Assembly: GCF_024171565.1 (NCBI RefSeq)
Contig: NZ_JALJZZ010000007.1
Coordinates: forward strand, 62,001 to 126,000
Direction: 5' to 3'
DNA length: 64,000 nt
From: Okibacterium sp. HSC-33S16
GTDB lineage: Bacteria; Actinomycetota; Actinomycetes; Actinomycetales; Microbacteriaceae
Below are positions 19,340 through 27,856 of the stretch, in pieces. How positions within the stretch are numbered: position 1 is the first letter of the stretch; every line of letters begins with the position of its first letter. A program made the translations under genes and the position numbers. The notes beneath the pieces are model-generated. The model ran no database searches, was not told the DNA's origin, and worked only from the letters and a program-made list of their open reading frames with translations.

Positions 19340-19437
19340 TTTCGGGTCTCCTCTGCGGTCGTGTCAGAGGCAACCATTGTGAGGTGCGAGCTCTTCCCAC
19401 GGGTGTGGATGCGTGTGCGCGGGCGTCGATGGCCTGC

Positions 19438-19900
19438 GTTGCTCGAGCACGCAGGGCGGGCACGGCGGCAACGGCCCGGACGGCGGCTTGAGACGTTGCT
19501 CGGACACTAACGGCGGGAGAGGGAGCCCCCGGACGTTTGCTCCGACACTAACGGCGGGAGCATGAGCCCCCGCACGGTTGCGCGGACACTAACGGCGGGA
19601 ACGGGAGCTCCCGGACGGTTGCTCCGGCAGTAAGGGCGAGGAAACCCGGCACTTCCTCGCCGCTTTCGACGGAGCAATGGTCGGTCCCACCCTTTCTGAC
19701 CGAGGAGACGCGTGATTGCCGCCACTTGTGGCGGAGGGCGAGGAGGGCGGCCGGCGTTCCGCCATTTGTGGCGGAGGGCGAGGAGGGCGGCCAGCGTTCC
19801 GCCATTTGTGACGGAGGTCGACGTCGAGCGGCCGGTGGCTGTCGCCATTTGTGACGGAGCTCGCGAAAGGCGCTCAGGCTTCAGCCACGCGTGACCGAGC
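19438..19900. repeat. interspersed repeat array 1 (direct then inverted copies of a ~20-base motif)
   Basis: This fills the 568-base gap between the VOC and serine-hydrolase genes. Four direct copies of GTTGCTCSGNCACTAACGGC start at 19495, 19536, 19577 and 19618, exactly 41 bases apart, with a decayed copy at 19438. Inverted copies (CCGCCATTTGTGRCGGAG) follow at about 19659, 19690, 19719, 19759, 19799, 19842 and 19882, mostly 40-42 bases apart. The copies at 19719 and 19759 also fold on themselves (CCGCCA/TGGCGG). Short frames on both strands here are repeat translations, not genes. Confidence 0.85.
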
Positions 19901-19907
19901 GTCAGCG

Positions 19908-20831
19908 TTAGTGCACGTACTCCACGAGGTCGAGTCCGATCGTGTGCATCGCGTCGAGCACGGCCAACCGCGTGGACAACCCGGTATCGGTGAACGAGGC
20001 CGACACGGCGTAGGCGACTCCGGCGCGCGGGCCACGAACGGCCCCGACATCGGTGCGCACGCCCACATCGGTGCCCGTCTTGTTGAAAATCTGAATCCCG
20101 TGGTCGCCACCGCGGTGCGCGAGCGGGTCGAGGCCGAACGCCGAGGCGACCATCGACAGGTCCGTGTTCAGGGACAACCAACTGGCGACGCGCTGGCTGG
20201 TGGCCTGGTCGACGACTTCACCACGGGCCAGGGCCGAGAACAGCCAGGCGAGTTCCTTCATCGATCCGACGGAGAGGTGCGGTGCGTCGTCGGGTCCGCG
20301 GGTGTCGCGCACCTTGTCGAGCAGGGCGAGCCGCTTGAGGCCGATTGACTCGGCGCGCTCCCGCACGGAGTCGAGGCCGACGAGACGGAGCAGCACGTTG
20401 GTTGCGAGGTTGTCGCTCGTGGCTGCCACGAGCGCCGCAAGGTCAGCGACCGGGAAGGACGGTACCTGAAGGTGCTGCCACAGACCCGAGTCACCCACGG
20501 AGTCGTCGGACTCCCGGTCAAGAATGGTGAGTGCGGCGAACTCGGTGTCGGAGAGCCGGGCCGCGACGTCGATGAGCAGGAGAACCTTGCCAACCGAGGC
20601 CGTCGGCATCACGACGTAGTCGTCGACGCTGAGCAGTTCGCTTCCGCTGGCCAGGTCAGCGACCCGTGCTGACACCTGCACGCCGTTGCGAGCGAGGTAG
20701 CCGAGCGCCTTGAAGCTTCGGGTGAACGACTCGGTCGGCTCGGTTGAGCGGTGCTTGGCGCGCCGACGATCCCGGGCCCGCAGTCGTCCAGTGGACTGGG
20801 AAGCGGGGGGTTGCTGAGTCGGCGGTACCAC
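19908..20831 (-). CDS. class A beta-lactamase-fold serine hydrolase
   Basis: A 307-residue protein with three of the class A serine beta-lactamase/PBP-like motifs: SxxK (Ser79-VGK82), SDN (139-141), and KTG (251-253). A clear omega-loop Glu166 equivalent (ExxxN) is missing; the segment there reads RDTRGPDDAP. No signal peptide is evident; the first 35 residues are basic and low-complexity, so the true start may lie downstream. It fits the beta-lactamase2 group, many of which are not resistance enzymes. The GTG start has GGAGA upstream. Confidence 0.75.
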   Translation of the reverse strand: MVPPTQQPPASQSTGRLRARDRRRAKHRSTEPTESFTRSFKALGYLARNGVQVSARVADLASGSELLSVDDYVVMPTASVGKVLLLIDVAARLSDTEFAALTILDRESDDSVGDSGLWQHLQVPSFPVADLAALVAATSDNLATNVLLRLVGLDSVRERAESIGLKRLALLDKVRDTRGPDDAPHLSVGSMKELAWLFSALARGEVVDQATSQRVASWLSLNTDLSMVASAFGLDPLAHRGGDHGIQIFNKTGTDVGVRTDVGAVRGPRAGVAYAVSASFTDTGLSTRLAVLDAMHTIGLDLVEYVH

Positions 20832-20971
20832 GCAAGTTCTCCATCACAAGAGTCGACTCGGTGGAAACCAGACGGCTCCCGGCCCCCACGACGAAATCGA
20901 CGTCGATAACGGTCGACTGCTGCACTGCCCCGTTCACCCTCGCGAGCGGTTTCGACCATTTTCCACGCTAC

Positions 20972-21019
20972 CTCAATTGCCTCCCTCGTTTCGAGAAAAT
21001 CCTGAGGGAGGCAATTGGG
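20972..21019 (-). terminator. terminator downstream of the M13 peptidase gene
   Basis: A perfect 14-base inverted repeat (CAATTGCCTCCCTC at 20974-20987 against 21004-21017), extendable by two pairs, with a 16-base loop, five bases after the peptidase stop. No clear U-tract follows. Confidence 0.75.
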
Positions 21020-21023
21020 CGGG

Positions 21024-23072
21024 TTACCAGATGGTGACGCGCTCGGCTTCGTCGAGCCACAGGGCGTCGGACTCCGTGACGCCGAAGGTCTCGTAGAACT
21101 CGTCGATGTTGCGCACGATCTGGTTGCAGCGGAACTCGTTCGGTGAGTGCGGGTCGATCGCCAGCAGGCGGATGGCCTCAGCGTCTCGACTCTTCTGCTG
21201 CCAGGCCTGGGCCCAGGAGAGGAAGAAGCGCTCGGCGCCGGTGAGCCCGTCGATCACGGGCGGTTCCTCACCGTCGAGCGAGAGTAGGTAGGCCTTCCAC
21301 GCGATCGACAGGCCGCCGAGGTCGCCGATGTTCTCACCGATGGTGAGCGCCCCGTTGACGTGGTGGTCGGGAACCTGGGCCGGCGCGAGCGCGTTGTACT
21401 GCTCGATGAGCGACGCTGTGCGCTTCTCGAACGCGGCGCGGTCGGCTTCGGTCCACCAGTCGGTGAGTCGACCATCGCCGTCGTACTTGGAGCCCTGGTC
21501 GTCAAAACCGTGCCCAATTTCGTGCCCGATGACCGCACCGATTGCGCCGTAATTCGCCGCGGCATCCCGTTTCTCATCAAAGAAGGGGAACTGAAGTATT
21601 GCCGCGGGGAAGACGATTTCGTTGAAGCCGGGGTTGTAATAAGCGTTGATGGTCTGCGGCGTCATGAACCACTCGTCGCGGTCGAGTGGCTTGCCAATCT
21701 TGCCGAGCTCGCGGTCGAACTCGAAAGCGCTGGCCCGACGTACATTGCCAAGCAGGTCACGCGGGTCGACGGTCAGCGTCGAGTAGTCACGCCACTTCAC
21801 TGGGAACCCAATCTTCGGGGTGAACTTCTCGAGCTTCTCGAGGGCCCGGGCGCGTGTCGCCTCGCTCATCCAGTCGAGGGTTGAGATCGACTCGCGGTAC
21901 GCCTGCACCAGGTAGTCGACGAGAACGTCCATTTGCTCCTTGGCCTGCGGCGGGAAGTGCCGCTCGACGTAAATCTTGCCGACAGCTTCACCCATCACGC
22001 CCTCGACCAGGGAAACCCCGCGCTTCCACCGCTCACGCAACTCGGGGGTCCCCGAGAGGGTGCGGCCGTAGAAGTCGAAGTTCTCCTCCACGAAGTCGTT
22101 CGACAGGTAGGGCGCTGCGCCGTGGATGATCTTCCACGCCAGCCAGTCCTTCCACGCCTCGAGCCGCGACGGCACGAGCAGCGGCGCGAGCTCCTCGAAG
22201 AAGCTCGGCTCGCGTACGACGACCTCGTCGAACGCCCCGGCCGGAGCACCGAGGGCGGCCCGCCAGGTGTCGAGCAGCCCGGCTGCGGCGCCCGATACGT
22301 CACGTTTGTCTCCCTCAACGCCAGCGGCACCCGCGAACAGTGCCGTGGCATCCGCCCATGAATAAAGGTTGTAGGTGGCCTCACTGTCGCGGGTGCGCAC
22401 GTTGTCCCAGTGCGCGGCCGCAATGCTCGTCTCCAGCTCAAACACCCGCTGCGCGCGAACGTCGGCGGCTGTGGTGTCATCGGGGAGGCTTTCGGCGGCC
22501 AGCTCGAAGAGGCGCTGCACGTGCGCGAGGTAGGCCTCACGAATGGCCGCAAAGGAATCTTCGCGGTAGTAGCTCTCGTCGGGCAGCGAAATGCCACCCT
22601 GCTCGATCAGGACGAGGTAACGCTCGGGGTTGCCCGGGTCGTTGTCGACGTAGAGCTGGAAGAACCCGCTGACGCCAACGCGTTCAAGCCCGGCAACCGT
22701 TGCGACGAACTGCTCGATCGACTCGATGCCGTCGATCGCGGCCAGTTGCTCGGCGATCGGCGCGGCGCCGAGCGTCTCGATGAGCTCGTCATCCATGAAA
22801 CTCGTGTAGAGGTCGCCCACCTTGCGCTGCTCGGCCGCTGTCGGGCCTGTCGCATCGGCCGGTGCGTCCTGCGCCTCGAGAATAATGTCCTTGACCGCCT
22901 TCTCGGCCTCTTCGGCAAGCTGGTGGAAGGATCCCCAGCGCGCCTTGTCTGCAGGAATCTCGGTGCGGTCCAGCCATCGGCCATTCACATGCCGGTAGAG
23001 GTCGTCCTGCGGACGCACCTCCGGGTTGAGTTCATCGAGTTCAATACCGGAGTCAAGCGGTGCGTTCGTCAT
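21024..23072 (-). CDS. pepO: M13 family zinc metallopeptidase (PepO/neprilysin-like)
   Basis: A 682-residue protein of full M13 length. The zinc motif HEIGH is at 517-521 and the third ligand Glu580 is in GENIGDLGG, with the substrate-binding NAYYNP stretch upstream. Bacterial members lack the membrane anchor of animal neprilysin and cleave oligopeptides; there is no signal peptide here, so a cytoplasmic role is likely. TAGGGT ends six bases before the ATG, suggesting a leaderless transcript. A strong hairpin follows the gene. Confidence 0.93.
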   Translation of the reverse strand: MTNAPLDSGIELDELNPEVRPQDDLYRHVNGRWLDRTEIPADKARWGSFHQLAEEAEKAVKDIILEAQDAPADATGPTAAEQRKVGDLYTSFMDDELIETLGAAPIAEQLAAIDGIESIEQFVATVAGLERVGVSGFFQLYVDNDPGNPERYLVLIEQGGISLPDESYYREDSFAAIREAYLAHVQRLFELAAESLPDDTTAADVRAQRVFELETSIAAAHWDNVRTRDSEATYNLYSWADATALFAGAAGVEGDKRDVSGAAAGLLDTWRAALGAPAGAFDEVVVREPSFFEELAPLLVPSRLEAWKDWLAWKIIHGAAPYLSNDFVEENFDFYGRTLSGTPELRERWKRGVSLVEGVMGEAVGKIYVERHFPPQAKEQMDVLVDYLVQAYRESISTLDWMSEATRARALEKLEKFTPKIGFPVKWRDYSTLTVDPRDLLGNVRRASAFEFDRELGKIGKPLDRDEWFMTPQTINAYYNPGFNEIVFPAAILQFPFFDEKRDAAANYGAIGAVIGHEIGHGFDDQGSKYDGDGRLTDWWTEADRAAFEKRTASLIEQYNALAPAQVPDHHVNGALTIGENIGDLGGLSIAWKAYLLSLDGEEPPVIDGLTGAERFFLSWAQAWQQKSRDAEAIRLLAIDPHSPNEFRCNQIVRNIDEFYETFGVTESDALWLDEAERVTIW

Positions 23073-23145
23073 GAATCCACCCTAGTTGCGACCCTTGAGA
23101 TTGAGGCAGCGGATGCTTCGCGTTGCGTTCGCGGCTCCTCCTCGG

Positions 23146-23712
23146 TTACGACGTGGCCGGTTCGGTTACCAGTGTGCGAGCGAACGTCAAAACGAGTTCA
23201 CGGTGCTGTGCGACCTCGCCTCCCCCGTACGTCGGCGAGTTCGAGTGCCAGCGCTCGCTCAGCGCGATGATCGCTTCAAGCAGTGTGGCGGCGTCCCAGG
23301 CCGATGTCACGAGGCCTAACGACTGCAGGTCGGCGATGGCCTGGATTGGCGTCATCTCCTCGAGCCCGATCTCGATCATCTCGAAGAACTCGTTTTCACG
23401 CTCCAGCCGGGCCCACGTCATGATGCGGGTGTTGCCGGGGTTCTGAACGACGTAGTCGAAGGCGGCGCCAGCAAACGCCTCGATGTTGGGTTGCCTTCCG
23501 CCAATGGCGGTCGAGAGGCTCTGGGCCGCACCACGGACGACGGTGTCGAAGAGGCCCTGCTTGTCGCCGTAGTAGGCATAGATGCGCTGCACATTGGCAC
23601 CGGCCGCCTTCGCGATCCGATCGACCCGGCCGCCGGCCATCCCATGTGCCGCAAATTCTGCCCGAGCGGCCGCGAGAATGACCTCTTTCGTGCGCAGGGA
23701 ACCGGTTGTCAT
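23146..23712 (-). CDS. TetR family transcriptional regulator
   Basis: A 188-residue regulator with the N-terminal TetR helix-turn-helix (TKEVILAAARAEFAAHG then VDRIAKAAGANVQRIYAYYGDKQGLF, residues 8-55) and a variable ligand-binding C-terminus. It is divergent from the MFS exporter at 23761 across 48 bases, the standard layout for a repressor that controls its neighbouring efflux pump and itself. Confidence 0.9.
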   Translation of the reverse strand: MTTGSLRTKEVILAAARAEFAAHGMAGGRVDRIAKAAGANVQRIYAYYGDKQGLFDTVVRGAAQSLSTAIGGRQPNIEAFAGAAFDYVVQNPGNTRIMTWARLERENEFFEMIEIGLEEMTPIQAIADLQSLGLVTSAWDAATLLEAIIALSERWHSNSPTYGGGEVAQHRELVLTFARTLVTEPATS

Positions 23713-23735
23713 GCAATCATTGTAGAGCTAAAAAG

Positions 23736-23749
23736 CAAATACTTATTTG
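23736..23749. promoter_or_regulatory. candidate TetR operator
   Basis: CAAAT-ACTT-ATTTG is an inverted repeat inside the unusually AT-rich 48-base gap between the divergent TetR and MFS genes, placed just upstream of the MFS ribosome site. Its position suits a repressor site; the arms are short, so support is modest. Confidence 0.35.
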
Positions 23750-23760
23750 GAAGGTTTCCT

Positions 23761-25206
23761 GTGTCACTTCCGTCCGAATCTCCACTCACCGCCACGCGCC
23801 GCTGGTGGGTGCTGGCGATCGTCGCCCTGACCCAGCTCGTTGTCGTCCTCGACGGCACGATCGTCAACATTGCCCTCCCCCAGGCGCAGCAGGACCTCGG
23901 GCTCACTGACGTCCAGCGGCAATGGGTCGTTACGGCATACGCCCTCGCATTCGGCGCACTGCTCCTCCTCGGCGGACGCATCGCCGACTACTGGGGCCGC
24001 AAGCGCTCCTTCATGGTCGGCATGATCGGCTTCGGCATCGCGAGCGCATACGGCGGCCTCATCGGCACGGGCGTCGAACTCATCGTTGCCCGCGGACTGC
24101 AGGGCGTGTTCGCCGCACTCATGGCGCCAGCGGCCCTCGCCATCCTCACCACGACATTCCCGTCCGGCCGGGAGCGCAACACGGCATTCGCGGTCTTCGG
24201 TTCCATCGGTGGTGCGGGGGCAGCGGTCGGGCTGCTTCTCGGCGGTGTGCTCACCGAATTCTTCAGTTGGCGCTGGTGCCTCCTCGTCAACGTCCCGGTC
24301 GTCATCATCGCCATGATCGCTGCCGCCGTCCTGCTGCGGGAGAGCAAGGCGGATGGCGACAACAAGTACGACTTCCTCGGCACGGTACTCGTCGCTTTCG
24401 GACTTGGGTCACTGGTGTACGGCTTCACCCTCGCCGAAGAAGGCTGGGACTCGCTCGGCGTCTGGGCCTGCCTCGGCGCCGGCGTTGTGCTCATGGCGCT
24501 GTTCTTCTTCTCCCAGTCGAGAGTCACACAGCCTCTCCTTCCACTGCGCGTGATCGCCAGCCGGGTGCGTGGTGGCTCGCTACTCCTGCAGATGGTCTCC
24601 GGCAGCGTAATGATCGGCATGATGCTCTACGTCACCCTGCACCTGCAGATCGTGCTGGGCTTCTCACCCCTCCTCTCCGGAGTCGCCTCACTTCCGCTCA
24701 CCATCGTGATCGGTGTTGTTGCTCCCATCGCCACCAAGCTGCTGCCGCAGATTGGTCCCAAGGTGCTCATGGTCGTCGGTCCGCTCATCGCCGCGGGTGG
24801 CATGGTCTGGCTCAGTCGCCTCAGCTCGACCGGCAGCTACTGGACCGAGGTGTTCCCCGGAATGGTTCTGCTCGGCATCGGGATGGCCATGCTTTTCGTG
24901 CCCATGCAGAACCTGGCCCTCCTTGGTGTTGAACCGCACGACGCGGGTGCGGCGAGCGCGGCCAACACCGCAGCCATGCAGGTCGGCGGGTCAATCGGGC
25001 TCGGCATCTACACGGCGCTGTACACCGCGGGCAGCGCGAGCGGCACGGGGCTCGATGCCCTCGTCTCCGGCTACTCAGCGGTGTTCATCGGCACGGCCAT
25101 TGCTCTCGTGGTTGGCTCTCTCATCGCGGCCACCTTCATCCGTGGGTCCAAGGAGTCACTGATGCCCATGGGTGAAACGGCCGAGAAGGTACTGCACCTC
25201 GGCTAA
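23761..25206 (+). CDS. MFS transporter, DHA2 (EmrB/QacA-like) family
   Basis: A 481-residue exporter with about 14 hydrophobic segments. The DHA2 helix-1 motif VLDGTIVNIALP, WVVTAYALAFGALLLLGGRIAD, and ADYWGRKRSF are near the N-terminus, and RGLQGVFAALMAPAAL follows. The start is the GTG at 23761 behind GGAAGG; a longer frame reaching back to 23491 overlaps the tetR gene and promoter and is rejected. Probably a proton-driven multidrug pump repressed by the divergent TetR protein. Confidence 0.92.
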   Translation: MSLPSESPLTATRRWWVLAIVALTQLVVVLDGTIVNIALPQAQQDLGLTDVQRQWVVTAYALAFGALLLLGGRIADYWGRKRSFMVGMIGFGIASAYGGLIGTGVELIVARGLQGVFAALMAPAALAILTTTFPSGRERNTAFAVFGSIGGAGAAVGLLLGGVLTEFFSWRWCLLVNVPVVIIAMIAAAVLLRESKADGDNKYDFLGTVLVAFGLGSLVYGFTLAEEGWDSLGVWACLGAGVVLMALFFFSQSRVTQPLLPLRVIASRVRGGSLLLQMVSGSVMIGMMLYVTLHLQIVLGFSPLLSGVASLPLTIVIGVVAPIATKLLPQIGPKVLMVVGPLIAAGGMVWLSRLSSTGSYWTEVFPGMVLLGIGMAMLFVPMQNLALLGVEPHDAGAASAANTAAMQVGGSIGLGIYTALYTAGSASGTGLDALVSGYSAVFIGTAIALVVGSLIAATFIRGSKESLMPMGETAEKVLHLG

Positions 25207-25216
25207 ACCCGCTCCG

Positions 25217-25257
25217 TGCCCTCCGCGACGTCCTTCATCGGTATCTCGCGGAGGGCA
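25217..25257. terminator. bidirectional terminator between MFS and GlcG/HbpS-like genes
   Basis: TGCCCTCCGCGA (25217-25228) pairs perfectly with TCGCGGAGGGCA (25246-25257) around a 17-base loop, in the short space between two convergent genes. Confidence 0.8.
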
Positions 25258-25264
25258 TCAGGGG

Positions 25265-25627
25265 TTAAAGGGCGGCAATCCCCGCTTCGGCCACCGTCTG
25301 GTCCTGCTCACCCGTGCCACCGCTCACCCCGAGGCCGCCGATCACAACGCCGTCGCGTTGAATCGGGATCCCACCGGCGAAGATCATGACCTTCCCACCG
25401 TTGCTCGCGTGGATGCCAAAGAATTGTTGACCCGGCTGCGAGTTCTCGCCCAGGTCCTTCGTCGAGATGTCGACGCTGCCGATCCAGGCGCCATCCATCC
25501 GCACGTGGGCGATGAGGTTTCCGCCCGCGTCGACCACAGCGATATTCATCGGCTGCCCAATTTCGTCGGCTCGCTGCTCAGCGGCGGCGATCAGGGCGCG
25601 GGCATCCGCGAGTGTCAGGGTGTTCAT
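25265..25627 (-). CDS. GlcG/HbpS-like (DUF336) protein
   Basis: A 120-residue single-domain protein of the GlcG/HbpS family: LADARALIAAAEQRADEIGQPMNIAVVDAGGNLIAHVRMDGAW, then GGIPI and VIGGLGVSGGT at the C-terminus. Characterised relatives include the heme-binding redox sensor partner HbpS of Streptomyces, but that protein is secreted and this one has no signal peptide, so heme sensing is not assured. The ATG at 25627 has GAGGAGAACG directly upstream; a longer frame to 25723 runs into the META gene. Confidence 0.85.
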   Translation of the reverse strand: MNTLTLADARALIAAAEQRADEIGQPMNIAVVDAGGNLIAHVRMDGAWIGSVDISTKDLGENSQPGQQFFGIHASNGGKVMIFAGGIPIQRDGVVIGGLGVSGGTGEQDQTVAEAGIAAL

Positions 25628-25652
25628 CGTTCTCCTCGGTGAATTGAACTGT

Positions 25653-26093
25653 TCAGTCGGCTCGCTCGAGCGTTCCGATTTCGTTCTGTTCGGCATCAAA
25701 GATCTGTAGCTCGTCGTCGTCATCTGCGAGTTGCGCCGATGACACGCCGCTGAGCCAGGTGTCGACGTCCTCGCACGCCATGAGCGTCGTCACTACGTCG
25801 GACAGCGTGACCGAATCCCCGTCGAGTGTCCACGACCCGACCAGCCGATTGCACCCGTCCGTGCCGGTCACCCCGCCCTCCTCGTCGAAGGTCAGGTTGG
25901 GGTGATGCTCGGCAGTGGATCCCCACGTGCCGACAAGCGTCTTGGTAGTGAGCACTTCTGCGGTCTCTGTCGGCTCCGATGAATCCTGCTCATCGTCGGA
26001 GGCCCCTCCTGACGACGCGCACGCCCCCAGCAACACGACCACGGCGGCGACCGACATCGCCGCAGACAATCGTGCGAAACGTGACGCGATCAT
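25653..26093 (-). CDS. META-domain lipoprotein
   Basis: A 146-residue secreted lipoprotein. The signal peptide ends in the lipobox LLGAC (Cys near residue 25), so it should be anchored to the outer face of the membrane. After a Ser/Glu/Asp linker comes a META/HslJ-like domain (LVGTWGSTAEHHPNLTFDEEGGVTGTDGCNRLVGSW). The ATG at 26093 follows GGGAGG. Such proteins are often stress- or secretion-associated; function here unknown. Confidence 0.82.
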   Translation of the reverse strand: MIASRFARLSAAMSVAAVVVLLGACASSGGASDDEQDSSEPTETAEVLTTKTLVGTWGSTAEHHPNLTFDEEGGVTGTDGCNRLVGSWTLDGDSVTLSDVVTTLMACEDVDTWLSGVSSAQLADDDDELQIFDAEQNEIGTLERAD

Positions 26094-26239
26094 GGAGCAC
26101 CTCCCAACCGGCACCTCGGTGCTGCTCGTGGTCCGATCCCCTGCAGTCGAATACCGTCGAAACTCATCGCACCAGCGCCCGTTCCGGCGAGTCTAGCGAC
26201 GTCCCCACCGAGCGGCTAGGCCTCGGTCACACCCGTCGA

Positions 26240-27856
26240 TTACATGCTCGCAATATCCCGCCGTTCCAGGAGAACGGATGCTCCCACCCCGGCCACAAGC
26301 GCGAGGGCAATCATCACAAATCCCCCGCTCCAATCCACCTCGGTTCCGAGCGCGACGGGTGTGTGGCTGAACGGCGAGAGATTCTCGGCCCACTCGGGCA
26401 GGCCAACCAGTTTGCCAAACAGGCCAAGGAACGCCCCGGCGACCAGCACTCCCCAGCCGACCGGCGCCGTGAACCGCGGCCACAGGACAAAGACCAAAGC
26501 GACCAGACTCAGATACAGCAGCGCCGCAGGAAGCTGGGCCAGCGCCGAAGCAAACGCATCCCGTGCCGCACCTTCCTCCGCATCGACCGCCGCAGCCGAG
26601 AGCGACGCAGCAACTGCCGCCACGATCAGCACGATGAGCACGGCCGCGATCCCGACCGCGAGGTAGTCAGCGAGCCATCTAACGCGGCGCACCGGCGCAG
26701 CAAGCACGAGTTCCGCGGTTGTGACGGCCTCCTCTTGCCGAGCCCGAATGACGGCCTGAACGGCGCAACCGGCCGCGAGGATGCCGACCGCCGTGAAGAT
26801 CACCGAGAGGAAGGCCTGGCTGAGCGATTCGCCGTCACCCGACAATGCTCGCAACTGCTCGGCGATCGGGTTGGTCGCACCGTCACTGCCTGCAATGGTG
26901 CCCAGCGCGCCACCGAAGGCACCGAGCAGCGCAGCACCGAGCGCCCACCCGATCACCGACGGCCACTGTAAGCGCCAGGCGAGGCCCAGCGACCCCGACA
27001 GCGTTGCGCGGGCCGTCGCCCGTCCCCGTCCGGCGCCGAAAACACTCGCGCCGCTGTCGCGACGCACATGCAACAGACACGCGGATGCCACCAGCACCGT
27101 CGCGAGACCGACATTCAGCACCAGCGGGGTCGCGTCGTTTGCCGTGAACGGGTGGCTGGCAAGCCCCCAGCCGATCGGTGAGAGCCAACTGGGCCAGGCG
27201 CTGGTCACAAACAGCCCGTCATCCGACACCGCGCCCAAGGCGTCCCCGACGCCTCGAGCCAGATAGGCGAGCACGACGGTTCCGGCCGCGATGCCGTTGG
27301 CGGCACGGGAGGTGAGCATGAGTTCCGAGGCCAGCAGCCCCACCGCCAGGAAGGAGATGCCGATGGCCCCGAGGGCAACCCCCGTGAGGATCGAACCGGC
27401 GACGTCCAGACCGGCGGCCACGCAGCATCCGCTCACCATGAGAGCCAGCAGCAGATTGACGATCAGTCCCCACAGGAGTGTTGCCGTCAGCGGAAGCAGC
27501 CGCGGGATCGGAGTGGCTGCAACGAGTTCGGCGCGACCGGTTTCCTCCTCGGCACGGAAATGACGCACCGCGAGGAACGTGTTGACCAACCCGGCGAGGA
27601 GGCCGAGGAACGCGAAGATCGAGAAGATAAAGAGCGCATCGAAATCGGCGCCCTGTGGCGGACCGCGGAGGACGACGATCGCCGGGTTCGCCGTCGCCAG
27701 GCGGAGGAGTACCTCGCGTTGGGCCTGGCCGCCGAAGTTGTCCTCGAGCGCAGTGGCCGCGAAAAACACCAGCGCGCCGATCGCGAGGAGCCAGCTGAGC
27801 ACCTGCACGCGATCGCGTCGAATGCGCTGCCGGAGCAGCGAGCCGAGGCCGGTCAC
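26240..27856 (-). CDS. ABC exporter permease (ABC-2 type, 12 helices)
   Basis: A 538-residue polytopic membrane protein with two repeats of about six hydrophobic segments, one per half, the layout of actinobacterial polyketide- or drug-type ABC exporter permeases. It partners the ATPase just upstream; its GTG start overlaps the ATPase stop as GTGA. Substrate unknown. Confidence 0.85.
   Translation of the reverse strand: MTGLGSLLRQRIRRDRVQVLSWLLAIGALVFFAATALEDNFGGQAQREVLLRLATANPAIVVLRGPPQGADFDALFIFSIFAFLGLLAGLVNTFLAVRHFRAEEETGRAELVAATPIPRLLPLTATLLWGLIVNLLLALMVSGCCVAAGLDVAGSILTGVALGAIGISFLAVGLLASELMLTSRAANGIAAGTVVLAYLARGVGDALGAVSDDGLFVTSAWPSWLSPIGWGLASHPFTANDATPLVLNVGLATVLVASACLLHVRRDSGASVFGAGRGRATARATLSGSLGLAWRLQWPSVIGWALGAALLGAFGGALGTIAGSDGATNPIAEQLRALSGDGESLSQAFLSVIFTAVGILAAGCAVQAVIRARQEEAVTTAELVLAAPVRRVRWLADYLAVGIAAVLIVLIVAAVAASLSAAAVDAEEGAARDAFASALAQLPAALLYLSLVALVFVLWPRFTAPVGWGVLVAGAFLGLFGKLVGLPEWAENLSPFSHTPVALGTEVDWSGGFVMIALALVAGVGASVLLERRDIASM

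Noticed and set aside
19908-20831. Antibiotic-resistance beta-lactamase
   Set aside because: No signal peptide and no identifiable deacylating Glu; resistance cannot be claimed.
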